Below are positions 17,428 through 27,543 of a stretch of 64,000 bases of DNA, in pieces (position 1 is the first letter of the stretch; each line of letters opens with the position of its first letter). Where the stretch lies: contig NZ_AUBV01000006.1 of the NCBI RefSeq assembly GCF_000429425.1, forward strand, positions 124,001 through 188,000, read 5' to 3'. Both the position numbers and the translations under genes were made by a program. The notes beneath the pieces were generated by a model, which saw only the letters and a list, made by a program, of their open reading frames with translations, made no database searches and had not been told where the DNA came from. This stretch comes from Algoriphagus mannitolivorans DSM 15301. Its GTDB lineage: Bacteria; Bacteroidota; Bacteroidia; Cytophagales; Cyclobacteriaceae.

Positions 17428-18957
17428 TTAAGGTTTGCCCTCCCAAAGTGCTTTCTCTTCTATGATTTCATTTCGGAGAATTTCATTGATGTCGCCTTTG
17501 GCATTCAGTAGCAAATAAACCGTGGTTCCCGCCTCTCTGGCTAGAGGATGAGAGATTTTTCCTATTGTGGTGTGAGTTTCGAAAAAGCCGATTTCTCTCT
17601 CCGTCAAGGGCTCTTCCGCTATTCTCACCAAGATGAGATGCTTGATCGGTTCGTCCAGGTCAAACCAATACAAATAATCAGCATTCATCGTAAAGGCTTC
17701 CAAACCCGGAGTTTTGGCATAAAAATTAATCGCCCCGGCCTGTCCATAATTCCCGCAAAGGACTAATACCCTTCCCTGATCGGGAATTTGTGCGATTGCC
17801 TGATCCACCAAGCTTCCCAATTCACTCCAGCCCAGCATATCGGCAAAATCCTGGGGCAAGGGATATTCTTTCCCATCTTCCCATCGGTTCAATCCAAGCT
17901 TGGCATAATTCGGCGGTGAAACCAATATTTTTTCCGGCCCAACTGTAGGATGAATCAGGTTAAATGCCGGTAAAAACAGAATTATCGGCAATGCTAAAGC
18001 GACTGGACGAAGTTTGCTCCCGAAACTAAATCGGGTGGATTTTTCAACTCCGATTGCTCCCAAGCCCATTATAGCCGGGTAAAGTCCAAGGGCATAATAT
18101 CCCTTGGCTTGGAAGAAAGCAAGAATGGTCAAAGTCAAGCCGTAGGCAACTATTATCCATCGGTGTGGCTTTCCCCAACTTGAAAACCAAACTGTAATCA
18201 ATCCCGGAATCAACAATAGGAGGGAAGGATAGGTAAAAAGGGCTTGCTCCATCAAAAATCCACCGGCACTGTTGTTGACCAATTGATATTGGGTGAGCAG
18301 ACGCATGTGGGTTAGGACAGGGAATCCATGGGTGATTTGCCAGATCAGATTAGGCAAGAAAAGTAAAAGTGCTAACCCAAGTCCTCCATAGAAATGCTTT
18401 TTTCGGAAAAGACGGGGCCGAAAAAGGAGTAAGGAAAGGAGAACACCAATGCCCAAAAAGGCAATAGAATACTTGTTAAGCATGCCTATTCCTAAGGAAG
18501 CACCAAGAAAATAAAGCCACTTTGGATTTGGTTCTTTTTCCCAACGAGCCACCGTGTAAATCACCAAGGTCCAGCATAAGATATCCACCGAATTGGGCTG
18601 ATAAAGAAGGTTAAGCCTGATCATTGCCGAGCAAAGCAAAAAAATGGCAGAAAGACTTTGGGCAAAGAGCCCTCCGCCTAGTCGCTTGACCAGGTCCCAC
18701 ATGAGTACCAAGGTCAGTACTCCATAGAAAGTCGGAAAGAACCTCACCCAAAATTCCCCTCCTCCAAGCCAGTAGATCAGGACAGAGTTCCAAGATGTGA
18801 AGGGAGGAACAGAAAGGTATCCCCAAGCCAGGTGTTTAGCTTGGTCCAAATGCAAAAATTCATCCCGCTGCAGATCGTAATCCGGATGGACTGCCAAATA
18901 TTGAAGCGCAAACTTGGCCAAAATGAAAAGGGACAGAAGAATTGATTCTTTTTTCAT
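17428..18957 (-). CDS. ArnT/PMT-type membrane glycosyltransferase (GT39/GT83-like)
   Basis: 509 residues with about ten membrane helices over the first 350 residues and a soluble C-terminal domain. The first periplasmic loop has QRDEFLHLDQAKHLAWGY; its acidic pair matches the catalytic Asp-Glu of the lipid-phosphate-sugar-dependent GT-C transferases. Such enzymes move a sugar from a polyprenyl phosphate to lipid A, a protein or a polysaccharide outside the inner membrane. It lies 36 bases after the large alpha/beta-hydrolase gene on the same strand, so they may be cotranscribed. Substrate not determinable. Confidence 0.8.
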   Translation of the reverse strand: MKKESILLSLFILAKFALQYLAVHPDYDLQRDEFLHLDQAKHLAWGYLSVPPFTSWNSVLIYWLGGGEFWVRFFPTFYGVLTLVLMWDLVKRLGGGLFAQSLSAIFLLCSAMIRLNLLYQPNSVDILCWTLVIYTVARWEKEPNPKWLYFLGASLGIGMLNKYSIAFLGIGVLLSLLLFRPRLFRKKHFYGGLGLALLLFLPNLIWQITHGFPVLTHMRLLTQYQLVNNSAGGFLMEQALFTYPSLLLLIPGLITVWFSSWGKPHRWIIVAYGLTLTILAFFQAKGYYALGLYPAIMGLGAIGVEKSTRFSFGSKLRPVALALPIILFLPAFNLIHPTVGPEKILVSPPNYAKLGLNRWEDGKEYPLPQDFADMLGWSELGSLVDQAIAQIPDQGRVLVLCGNYGQAGAINFYAKTPGLEAFTMNADYLYWFDLDEPIKHLILVRIAEEPLTEREIGFFETHTTIGKISHPLAREAGTTVYLLLNAKGDINEILRNEIIEEKALWEGKP

Positions 18958-18993
18958 AGTTCTGGCGGGTTATTTCTGGGCAAAGGCATGAGT

Positions 18994-21393
18994 CTATTTC
19001 GGAAATTTGGGCATCAAACCTACCTGATCCAATACCACTACCCCAGCTTCCGATTGATCAAATATGAATTGGATTTGGCGGAGTTTTTCGACTTGGAAAT
19101 TGGGGTTTTGGCTCGTCAATTTTCCTAAATCAAACTGGTAAAACTGAAAGATGCTCTCAGTTTCGTCCTTCTTATCCAGAAATTGAATCTTCATTACTCT
19201 GGTCTTAATCAGTCTCTGCAATGGCGAATACTCACTCAATAAAAATGAAATCCGCTCCCCTTGGTCATCTCTCAATTCCAGCGTAAAATCCAAAGGAATT
19301 AAGGCTTTATCATCCTTCTTTTCATCATCTTTTGATTTTTCTTTATCACTATCGTTCTTCTCAGGATTTTCTGGCTTATTGTCGTTCTTGTTTTTTATCC
19401 ATTTCCCACTGCTTTTCGGATTAGAACTTTCATCAGACTCCGCTAGGGAAAATATCAAAACCGAGCTCGAGTCTGGACGAAATGAATCTGGCCCTAAGGT
19501 CAGGGTATAGCTGGCACGGACAGAGTCCGGAAGATTGGGTTTGGTAGTTGCTTCCCAATCCAAGCTGTCCTTTCCAAATTCTTCATAATTCCATCCCAAG
19601 AATACCGCTCTAGTCCCTTTCAAACCATACTTGGGAAGGACTTCACCTTCTCTCCAAAGGCTCAGGTTTAAGCCTTGAGCCTTTCCTCCATCACTTAGGG
19701 TGAGGACATCAAAATCCTCGTCATATCCAGCCCAAAACTTACTTTTTGAATCCTCGAACTGGCTCAAATAAATGGTTTCAGGGAGCCAATTACGTCCTTT
19801 CCTTGCATCGGCAAAGAGTGGAAGATAGCTTAGGTTGCGATGAAGCGTTGTTTCCAAAAATGCACTGATATAGACTTTGGCGATAGTTTCCTGGTCCTTT
19901 GGATCCATAAGTTGGCCCCGATTTAGAACTCCAGAGAAGGTCGCCAGCATATCATTGTCTCCCCAACCAGAATTAAACTGTCCATGGTTGGCATTTCCAA
20001 TGTAAACCCCGGTTTTGAAGCGATAAATGGAATCGGAAAAGGAAATTCGTTCATATTGCTTTGCACCGTCAAAAGATTCCACATCCTGATCCTGAGCCCC
20101 ATGGATGGACAAATAACTGACATTTTTAAACTTGGTCAGACTGCTACCTGGTTTGTATTGACCGTCCACTGGGGCAATGGCAATGATGGACTGAATGTCA
20201 AAATGGTATCCCAGAGGGATAGTCGCATCATCCGGGTAGAAATCCAATTGATTGAGCATGGCTGCATGGCCTACTGCTTCACCACCACGGGAGTGGCCGA
20301 TCAAAGCCAATTTATCCATGGCCACTTGTCCAAAAAGATCATGGGTTGGATCTTGATTCCAGTCCTTCCACTGCCTAAGATGCTCCAAAAGTATCCAACC
20401 TCTCGCGTCATTTTCTTTTTCCAAACCTTTTGGAAAATCTGACCAAGAGCCATTGAGGAAATTTTCATCCACTGAGACCAAGATAAAACCCCGGGAAGCC
20501 AGAAGATTTCCCAAGTATTCATACCCGGGGTCGGAATAATCCTGCATCGGATGATTTCCATGAACAATCAGGACTAAGGGAAATGGTCCTTTGCCTTTAG
20601 GTTTCCAAACCCGGCCATTGATAGGCAATGCTTTGAAGTCAAATCCCCAGGCACGAGTACGGTATTTTCCTGAAATTCCCTCCCATTGATCCAAAAAGGC
20701 AGTTCCGTCCACGGAGGCTGTCTTGAATTTAACACCCGCTGCATATTCTTCTCTTTGCTTGTCCTCGCCTGATCCATAAGTGAAAAATTCCACCTCAAAA
20801 GGGCCAGGGTTGGCAGGAGATTCTAAATCAATCGGAGTGATTTTGTCCTCAGCTAGTTTTGCTGCATTGATCAAGGGCCTCATGTCCAATCCCCTAATTC
20901 CAAGGAAATACACAAACGTTCCTATGCCCGCTAAGCCAAGGAGTAAACCCAAAACGGCAATTGATTTTTTGGGGAGCGTGAGATTTTTAAAATGTGAAGC
21001 CCTAACTACAGCAAACCCAGCACCAAGCAGTGAAAAAACGATCATTAAAAAAACCATAATCCGTGGATCTCCCAACCGAACTAGGAGGAGAACAGGAATG
21101 GAGAAAAGCAGGGCAATTTTAAAAGCCTTTGGAATCTGGTAAAACTTAGCAATAAGCCAATTTCCCAAATAGGTAAAAAGCAAAGAGGCCAAAATAACCA
21201 ATATCCCTAAGGCCATGATCCAGGGATCCTTGAAATTCATGGCCATGCCTAGTACTTCAATGACAAAAAATAAAATCGAACCGATCAGAAGCCCATAAGC
21301 GGCCCCTTTAATGGAATGGTTTCCAGGTTTGAGTTTGTTGCCAAGTCTGGTAAGCCATTCTTTCAGTTTGAGAAAGGATTGTTTTAAGGACAT
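18994..21393 (-). CDS. Membrane-anchored alpha/beta hydrolase, 799 residues
   Basis: Four or five hydrophobic segments fill the first 180 residues, followed by an alpha/beta-hydrolase domain. The nucleophile is S368 in GHSRGGEAVGHAA; the upstream LVLIVHGNHP gives the oxyanion hole. The later DQDVESFDGAKQYERI and NANHGQFN carry the likely acid and histidine. Residues about 660-697 are a highly charged linker (Asn, Lys, Asp, Glu, Pro), then a final beta-rich domain (LDFTLELRDDQGERISF ... FIFDQSEAGVVVLDQVG). The fold and soluble domain suggest an esterase or lipase facing the periplasm. I know no characterised protein with this exact layout. Confidence 0.75.
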   Translation of the reverse strand: MSLKQSFLKLKEWLTRLGNKLKPGNHSIKGAAYGLLIGSILFFVIEVLGMAMNFKDPWIMALGILVILASLLFTYLGNWLIAKFYQIPKAFKIALLFSIPVLLLVRLGDPRIMVFLMIVFSLLGAGFAVVRASHFKNLTLPKKSIAVLGLLLGLAGIGTFVYFLGIRGLDMRPLINAAKLAEDKITPIDLESPANPGPFEVEFFTYGSGEDKQREEYAAGVKFKTASVDGTAFLDQWEGISGKYRTRAWGFDFKALPINGRVWKPKGKGPFPLVLIVHGNHPMQDYSDPGYEYLGNLLASRGFILVSVDENFLNGSWSDFPKGLEKENDARGWILLEHLRQWKDWNQDPTHDLFGQVAMDKLALIGHSRGGEAVGHAAMLNQLDFYPDDATIPLGYHFDIQSIIAIAPVDGQYKPGSSLTKFKNVSYLSIHGAQDQDVESFDGAKQYERISFSDSIYRFKTGVYIGNANHGQFNSGWGDNDMLATFSGVLNRGQLMDPKDQETIAKVYISAFLETTLHRNLSYLPLFADARKGRNWLPETIYLSQFEDSKSKFWAGYDEDFDVLTLSDGGKAQGLNLSLWREGEVLPKYGLKGTRAVFLGWNYEEFGKDSLDWEATTKPNLPDSVRASYTLTLGPDSFRPDSSSVLIFSLAESDESSNPKSSGKWIKNKNDNKPENPEKNDSDKEKSKDDEKKDDKALIPLDFTLELRDDQGERISFLLSEYSPLQRLIKTRVMKIQFLDKKDETESIFQFYQFDLGKLTSQNPNFQVEKLRQIQFIFDQSEAGVVVLDQVGLMPKFPK

Positions 21394-21520
21394 AAAAGGG
21401 ACTTTAATCTTAGAAATTAAAGATTTTTTATGGAAGTATCCCTTTTTCCCGGAATCACGGGATGTAATCTCCTAAACTCTATTTTAGGCAGACAACAAGC
21501 TTTCATGCGCTTTCCATCTT

Positions 21521-21532
21521 CTTTCCGGAAAG
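21521..21532. repeat. Perfect 12-base palindrome CTTTCCGGAAAG
   Basis: It lies in the 203-base gap between the nrf operon end and the start of the hydrolase gene, about 130 bases upstream of that start. It may be an operator or chance. Confidence 0.3.
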
Positions 21533-21596
21533 TGAAATCATTTTCCAATTGAAAAATCGAAGCGGAAGTATGGTGAATAATGAAAAATAGAACTCC

Positions 21597-24500
21597 TTAA
21601 ATTTTCAATTTTTCCTTTTCTTCAAAGCTTAGTTTTTGAAATTTAAGCGAACCTATCACCGACACAATCATCAAGATCCCAATGGTCCAAAAGACCCAAT
21701 CAGGAACGGGTACAGGATCACCTTTGGCATAAGAGTGAAGCCCAGATAGGTAGTAATTCACCCCAAAAGAGGTCATAAGAATAGAGGAAAAAGCCCACAA
21801 GCTGGCTAAATGAAATACGATAGCAGATCGAGTTGCAGGGATTAACCTTAGATGAAGTACAATGGCATATACCACAACAGAAATCAGTGCCCAGGTTTCT
21901 TTCGGGTCCCATGCCCAATATCTTCCCCAGCTTTCGTTGGCCCAGACACCCCCTAGGAAAGTTCCGATGGTTAATAAAAACAGTCCAATAGTCAATGAAA
22001 GCTCGTTGACAGCTATCAGTTCTTTTTGGGCATTCCACCAGGAGGTTTGAGGGTTTTTTGGTTTGAAAATCAGGAAGAATAAACACAAAAGTCCCATAAT
22101 GGAAGAAAGGGCTAATGGTGCATATCCACTGACGATGATGGCAACGTGGATTTTTAGCCAATACGAATTCAATACAGGCATTAAGTTGGTGATTTCAGGA
22201 TTGAGCCAATCCAGAAAACTGACAAACAACAAAGTGCCTGAAAATATTAAGGCGAGGGGTATTGTGAATCTGGATTTGGAAGAAAAAACCAATCCAAAGA
22301 ATAAGATTCCCCATGCTACAAATACCAGCATTTCAAATCCATCGCTCCAAGGTGGATGCTTGGCAATAAACCAGCGCAAGGCTAAATGAAAGGTGAAGGT
22401 AAACCATCCAATCCAAGCCAAGAGGGTACCGAATTTGAAGGTATTTTCAAGGATTTTACTTTCCTTAAAAAGCCTGATGATTCCGATAATCAGCATCAGA
22501 ACTCCCAAAATCCAAAACGCTCCAAACAGGCGGTTACCTAGATTTATTTGGGTATATAGCAATTCTGCATCGATCAATGTTTGATTCGGGTAAACCTCTT
22601 CACCGGCTTTTCTTTGGTATAGGTCAATGTAGCTGAGAGTTTCCTCGGCCTGTGTCCAATCCCCGGATTCCAATCCCTCCAAAAGAGCTTGCAAATACAT
22701 AGGGCCTATATTTTTGACAAAAATCCCATCCTCCTCCTCAAAACCTTCATTGAATTGTTGGCCAGTATACCAGGTATGGTTATCATCAAGTCGGTTAGGG
22801 TAGATTTTCAAAAAGTCTCCGATCAATACTCCATAAAAAATATTAAACCGCTCGTCAAGCTTGAGGAGCTCATTGTGGCCTTCTGTCCTTTGGGATGGCT
22901 TCAGCTGGTTGGCCTCTTCAACCTGGGTCGTCAATAAATAAGCTCCGTCTTCACTCACTAATTCTGAGAAACTCAGGTAAGAACTGGGTACCTTTCCCAG
23001 GATTTCAAAAAGCTCAAATGATTTTTTTGGGTCTATTTTAAGGATCGGGATCTTGGTCCAGGACTCAGGAGCCAGTTGAGCAGCTAATAAAAACTGCTCA
23101 GGACTTAATTCGATTTCATCTTCACCTGAGTTTATTTTCAAGGTGGATTTCCCATGAATTTTCCTAAGAATTTCATTTGCCAGTGTATTGAGCGGCTTCA
23201 TTCTGCCGTCCAGATCCTGCACGATCAGCCTTCCGTAGGCAGAAGCCTGCTCTTGAGGTATCTGGTGGATTTTTTGAGTTTCCTGAGCAAAAGAAGGGAC
23301 TTGAATACCCAGTAAAAAGAGCAAGAGCAGAGCCGGATTGTGTAGTTTGCCAAGCTTAGAGAGCAGGCTCTGAAATCGACTTCCCTTGGCAAATAGAGTC
23401 CAAACCATTCCCAGGGATAAAAGGAAATAACCCAGATAAGTCAAATAGGTGCCTGGTCTATCCTGATTGATAGAAAGGACAGTGCCCCGTTCGTCCGAGT
23501 CATAAGAAGATTGGTAAAATCGGAATCCTCGATAGTCCAGAACGTTGTTCATGAATATTCTAAAAGGCCACGGGTCCTCATCTCCGTCCATGATCATCAC
23601 TTCACTGGCGTAGCTGGAGGGGCTTGTAGAGCCTGGATATCGCTCCAATTGAAAGTCATTCAGGTAAAGAGAAAAAGGTAAAGTCTGTGCTTTTGGACCG
23701 TAGGTAAATTGGTAAGTTTTGCCCTGAGATTCAAATTCGATCCATTCAGGATTGCGATTGACTTTTAAAAAATATCCCGTTTGAATCAATCTCTTTGACT
23801 TGTCCAAAACCGAAAGTTTCACTCCGTCCAATAGATTTTTTGCGAGTTTTTCATCAGGCTCCGAGCTAAGTATTCTCTGTGCATTTTCATGAATGGACCG
23901 AACGACTAATGCCCCGTCTTCCCACTGATATAAGGTGCGGAGTTTAAGAGGAGCAATTTGTGCAGAATCCTGAAATCCCATGTTCTGAGTGGCCATTTCC
24001 ATTAACTGCATTGAAAAGGAAGACTTGATATTCCAGCTGGAGTCAGTTTTGAAAAGTTGGAGTTGAACATCAGGATGTTGATTGGTACTTATACTTATTG
24101 CTCCAAGCTGTAGCGTTTGGTCGTTTCGGAGGGTAAAGTCCTTTCTGTTTCCATTTTCCAATAGAGATAATTCCAGAAATGTTTCTTTTCCTGGCCCATA
24201 GCCCAGATTGGCTCCTTTGATATATTCCTCAGCTTTAAGAATGAATGTTTCTCCATCCAGCTCAATCGGAATTTCCGTGACATTAAAAACTTTAGGAATA
24301 AATTCCTGAGGAATCTGGGCAAGATTGCCAGATGCATCTCTCAGTTGAAGGTAGTTTTCTGCCGAGAAAAAGGTGTTTTGAGATTGTCCTTCACGGATAT
24401 GAATGACTCCTTCCCGGCTAAAAAATCTGGTCACGCCAGCTCCTATAAGGATAAGTACAAAGGCTAAATGAAATAAACCTACGGGGAACTTTTCCCTAGA

Positions 24501-24701
24501 GAGCAGTCGGTATTTTTGGATGTGTGCCAAAAAATTAACAGCAAGCCAAGCCATGCAAAGCTCAAACCACCAGGCCTCGTAGACTAGATTTCTGGACACT
24601 AATGTGCCGTAATCATTCTCGATAAAGGTGGCTACCCCCATGGAAATGGCCAAGATCAATAAGAGAATTAAACTGATTTTGGTTGAAAAAAGAAACTTCA
24701 T
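21597..24701 (-). CDS. Fused cytochrome c synthase ResB-CcsA (NrfI-type)
   Basis: 1034 residues. The N-terminal half is ResB/CcsB-like (membrane segments near residues 7-23, 43-62, 75-92 and about 425-445, with a long periplasmic loop between). The C-terminal half is CcsA, with the tryptophan-rich haem-handling motif WGRYWAWDPKETWAL and several conserved histidines in its membrane helices. Such fusions are the system II haem-attachment enzyme in one chain. It ends a four-gene run after nrfH, nrfA and an outer-membrane gene (13 bases from the latter). In Wolinella succinogenes the fused NrfI is required for the CxxCK haem of NrfA, and this NrfA has that site, so the same role is likely. Confidence 0.88.
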   Translation of the reverse strand: MKFLFSTKISLILLLILAISMGVATFIENDYGTLVSRNLVYEAWWFELCMAWLAVNFLAHIQKYRLLSREKFPVGLFHLAFVLILIGAGVTRFFSREGVIHIREGQSQNTFFSAENYLQLRDASGNLAQIPQEFIPKVFNVTEIPIELDGETFILKAEEYIKGANLGYGPGKETFLELSLLENGNRKDFTLRNDQTLQLGAISISTNQHPDVQLQLFKTDSSWNIKSSFSMQLMEMATQNMGFQDSAQIAPLKLRTLYQWEDGALVVRSIHENAQRILSSEPDEKLAKNLLDGVKLSVLDKSKRLIQTGYFLKVNRNPEWIEFESQGKTYQFTYGPKAQTLPFSLYLNDFQLERYPGSTSPSSYASEVMIMDGDEDPWPFRIFMNNVLDYRGFRFYQSSYDSDERGTVLSINQDRPGTYLTYLGYFLLSLGMVWTLFAKGSRFQSLLSKLGKLHNPALLLLFLLGIQVPSFAQETQKIHQIPQEQASAYGRLIVQDLDGRMKPLNTLANEILRKIHGKSTLKINSGEDEIELSPEQFLLAAQLAPESWTKIPILKIDPKKSFELFEILGKVPSSYLSFSELVSEDGAYLLTTQVEEANQLKPSQRTEGHNELLKLDERFNIFYGVLIGDFLKIYPNRLDDNHTWYTGQQFNEGFEEEDGIFVKNIGPMYLQALLEGLESGDWTQAEETLSYIDLYQRKAGEEVYPNQTLIDAELLYTQINLGNRLFGAFWILGVLMLIIGIIRLFKESKILENTFKFGTLLAWIGWFTFTFHLALRWFIAKHPPWSDGFEMLVFVAWGILFFGLVFSSKSRFTIPLALIFSGTLLFVSFLDWLNPEITNLMPVLNSYWLKIHVAIIVSGYAPLALSSIMGLLCLFFLIFKPKNPQTSWWNAQKELIAVNELSLTIGLFLLTIGTFLGGVWANESWGRYWAWDPKETWALISVVVYAIVLHLRLIPATRSAIVFHLASLWAFSSILMTSFGVNYYLSGLHSYAKGDPVPVPDWVFWTIGILMIVSVIGSLKFQKLSFEEKEKLKI

Positions 24702-24714
24702 TCAGTGCTGGTTA

Positions 24715-26037
24715 TTATTGAAGAACTCCAATAAATTTTGCTTTGGAGGTGGGTCTAAGTACAATCATCAAATAAGCCCAATTCTGCTTACTCTGCAAAT
24801 TCCCGGCTTGGAGGGAACGCATGGTGTCTGATAAAAAATACTGGCTGTATCCACCTTGTATAGAGACGGCATCCTGAAGTATCCAACCGAAGGTAAAGTC
24901 CAATTCTGCTCCAAGATTTTTGTTCTTTTCGGAAATTCCGGATTCGGTGGGCAGGATAGTTTCCGCATAAGCTGAGAAAGAATGCGCATCTGTCTGAATC
25001 CAAAACCTGGGACTAAATTCATATCGACTTCTGACAAACAAATCCTTGAGTCCAACAGAGTTTTCCCAAGTGTTGCTGACAAAAAACCAGTCTATATAGC
25101 CGTTAAACAAATGATTGGTTCCATATTGGAGGGAAAAGGACCTGTTTTTGTCTTCCCCCATTGGGTCTGTTCCGCTGATTATTTCCATTCCAAGGGTAGC
25201 CCTCCATTTTCGCCCATCTTCTTGTGAGAGCAAAAGTTGACTTATCTGCCCACTTGCGTTGAAGGCAGATACCTTTTTTCCGGTGATATCTTCTCCAAAT
25301 TGAGAATAATAATAACCACTTAAAGTGGTGTTATTGATCTTGGTTCTTAAAGTTGGAATTCCAAAAGTCTGTCTAAACCGTACTCCCTGATCCGTAACTA
25401 CTCCATTTGAGTTCTTTATAGACCATTGCCTTCCCTCATTCCAAAAAAGAAGGGAATAGTCAACTTTTCCTAGGACATTTTCATAGCGTATGAGCTGAGC
25501 CGACCTGTATTGATTGGGTATTGTGTACAAGTTTCCATTTAGCTTCTGTCCATCTTGGTTAAATCCTCCTCCAAAATGTAGCTTCATTTTTTCCTTTTCA
25601 TACTTCACCAGTGCAAAGTCATGGGATCTTGCCTGCAAAGCCCAATCGAGATTTCCTAAAAATCGAAAATTATCATAGTTGAGCTCTTGTCGTCCAAGTT
25701 TAGCTTTCCAGTTTTCGCCAAGACTAATTTCTCCCCACGCCTCATGGAGGGAAAGAAAACTGTCGGAAATATTAGCTTGGGAGGTACTTCCCCAGGTTCT
25801 CACGTCCTGGACACTCATATAAAAATTAAACTGGTCTAGTTTATAACCTGCTTGTATTCTAGCTCTGTGGGCGATAAACCCAGCCGGATCCTGTCCTTCG
25901 GAGATTGGTTTATTGTACCCGTTACGGAATTCACTTCGAATGAGCATTTGGCCATCCACATTAAATTGGGCAAAGGAATTCAAGGGGATCAGCAGGCTCA
26001 ATGCTGCCAATCCAAGATTCAGGATAAATGGTTTCAT
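24715..26037 (-). CDS. Outer-membrane beta-barrel, alginate-export (AlgE) family
   Basis: 440 residues with a signal peptide (LGLAALSLLIPLNSFAQ) and an all-beta pattern with alternating aromatic residues. Conserved barrel pieces include RSEFRNGYNKP, AHRARIQAGYKLDQFNFYMSVQDVRTWG and KLGRQELNYDNFRFLGNLDW, which match the alginate-export barrel family of Bacteroidota. It is embedded between nrfA and the cytochrome c synthase (11 and 13 bases), which is unexpected. A role as an outer-membrane channel for nitrite or another small anion would fit the context but is only inference. Confidence 0.8.
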   Translation of the reverse strand: MKPFILNLGLAALSLLIPLNSFAQFNVDGQMLIRSEFRNGYNKPISEGQDPAGFIAHRARIQAGYKLDQFNFYMSVQDVRTWGSTSQANISDSFLSLHEAWGEISLGENWKAKLGRQELNYDNFRFLGNLDWALQARSHDFALVKYEKEKMKLHFGGGFNQDGQKLNGNLYTIPNQYRSAQLIRYENVLGKVDYSLLFWNEGRQWSIKNSNGVVTDQGVRFRQTFGIPTLRTKINNTTLSGYYYSQFGEDITGKKVSAFNASGQISQLLLSQEDGRKWRATLGMEIISGTDPMGEDKNRSFSLQYGTNHLFNGYIDWFFVSNTWENSVGLKDLFVRSRYEFSPRFWIQTDAHSFSAYAETILPTESGISEKNKNLGAELDFTFGWILQDAVSIQGGYSQYFLSDTMRSLQAGNLQSKQNWAYLMIVLRPTSKAKFIGVLQ

Positions 26038-26048
26038 GGCTTTTGGGG

Positions 26049-27542
26049 TTATTTGCTGCTAATTGTTTTTACAGGTTTTTGGGATTGTCTTGCTTTACCC
26101 TCTTTCAGCCATTGTGGCACTACTTGATCTAAAAAGTCTTGTTTAGCAGCTTTTTCCTTAGGAATATCCAGTCCTATGTAGGATTGAAGAGCTGACTTGT
26201 TGGAAAAATCCGGCATGGGAACAGGCTGATTATATCCCAGGCTGGCTAATAATCTTGTTAATTTGATTCGTGTTTCTTGAATGATGTCTGTGGCAGAGGT
26301 CACAATACGGCTAGTTTCCAAAGGGGCATGGAAAGCAGCTCCATGGGAGGCCACGGAGTAATCCCATCTCCATTGGGCATGGCGTAAACCTTGCTGGATT
26401 GGGGCAAGTTGGGCTTCTGTGGCTCCTAACTCGATGGCTTTGGCTGTTTCTATATGAGCCATTGCGATTAGCTTTTGGAGCTTAGTTGTCCCTTCTTTGA
26501 TTTTGCGTTGACGCTCATAGACATCGGTGACCAAATCATCTACTTTTTCCCGATGGCAGACAAAGCATGAATTTTCAACATTGGCCAAGGGAGAGCCAAT
26601 GTGATGGTTGGTGAATTTTTGGCCACCCTCTGTTTGATAAGGCATATGGCAATCGGCACAGCTTACTCCACGCTTGGCATGGACACCCATTTCAAAAATT
26701 TCATAATCGGGATGCTGAGCTTTGAGCATGGGAGCCTTGCTCAAGGGATGAGTCCAATCTGAAAATTGAGCTTGGTCGTAGTACTTTTCCACATTCTCCA
26801 CATCCATACCGTCCTTCCAGGGAAAAGTAAGGTATTGTGCATTTTCCAATCCTGGCTTTTTCTTGTCAAAGTAGTATTCTACATGGCATTGGGCACAGAC
26901 CAATGATCGCATTTCTTGATGAGAAGCTTGCTTGATGTCTTTGCCCATAGCCTCAAAGGCTTCGATCAGGGCTGGTCTGGTAATGGTCAATTTCATGGTT
27001 TGCGGATTGTGGCAATCCGCACATCCAATTGGATTGATAACTTGGGAACCAAAATCTGACCACTTATGGCTATAAAATTCGGCGACACCCATTTCGCTCA
27101 TCAGCCGAGGAACATCCGTGCTCTTACAAGTCCAGCACGTAGAAGGCATTGGACCCTCTCCGGGTGCCATGGGCGCGCCGGTTCGTAGGGTTTTGTTGAT
27201 GTCTTCTACTGCCCAAAAATGTCCTTTAGGGGCATTGTAATCTTTACTAAACCCATATCCCGCCCAAAGAATCACCAACTCCGGGTCAGACTCAAGCATG
27301 TCCTTGTGGCCAGAAGTGCCATACATACTATGGAAAGAAGTGTCTTGTGTTTTTTGATAAGACTGGAATTGCCTCGGATAATTGAGCCCCCAGATGGAAT
27401 CTCTCGGCTCAATCCCATCCAACTGTACCTTTGGCTGGTAGGCGTATTTTGCCTCGGTTTTTCTTTCAAATATGTTGACAGCGAGTAGGCCCAATAAAAA
27501 AGCTGCGCCAGCAGTAATGAGAAATAGGATCCAGTTTTTCAT
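26049..27542 (-). CDS. nrfA: Cytochrome c nitrite reductase, catalytic subunit
   Basis: Pentahaem periplasmic enzyme that reduces nitrite to ammonia with six electrons. All five haem sites are present: CWTCK (136-140, the active-site haem with lysine ligand), CADCH (174-178), CAQCH (216-220), CADCH (295-299) and CFVCH (326-330). The N-terminus is an uncleaved-looking or signal hydrophobic segment (WILFLITAGAAFLLGLLAV). The protein has 497 residues, the usual length. Its gene begins one base after nrfH ends, and a haem-attachment synthase follows in the same run. Electrons would come from the quinone pool through NrfH. Confidence 0.96.
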   Translation of the reverse strand: MKNWILFLITAGAAFLLGLLAVNIFERKTEAKYAYQPKVQLDGIEPRDSIWGLNYPRQFQSYQKTQDTSFHSMYGTSGHKDMLESDPELVILWAGYGFSKDYNAPKGHFWAVEDINKTLRTGAPMAPGEGPMPSTCWTCKSTDVPRLMSEMGVAEFYSHKWSDFGSQVINPIGCADCHNPQTMKLTITRPALIEAFEAMGKDIKQASHQEMRSLVCAQCHVEYYFDKKKPGLENAQYLTFPWKDGMDVENVEKYYDQAQFSDWTHPLSKAPMLKAQHPDYEIFEMGVHAKRGVSCADCHMPYQTEGGQKFTNHHIGSPLANVENSCFVCHREKVDDLVTDVYERQRKIKEGTTKLQKLIAMAHIETAKAIELGATEAQLAPIQQGLRHAQWRWDYSVASHGAAFHAPLETSRIVTSATDIIQETRIKLTRLLASLGYNQPVPMPDFSNKSALQSYIGLDIPKEKAAKQDFLDQVVPQWLKEGKARQSQKPVKTISSK

Positions 27543-27543
27543 A

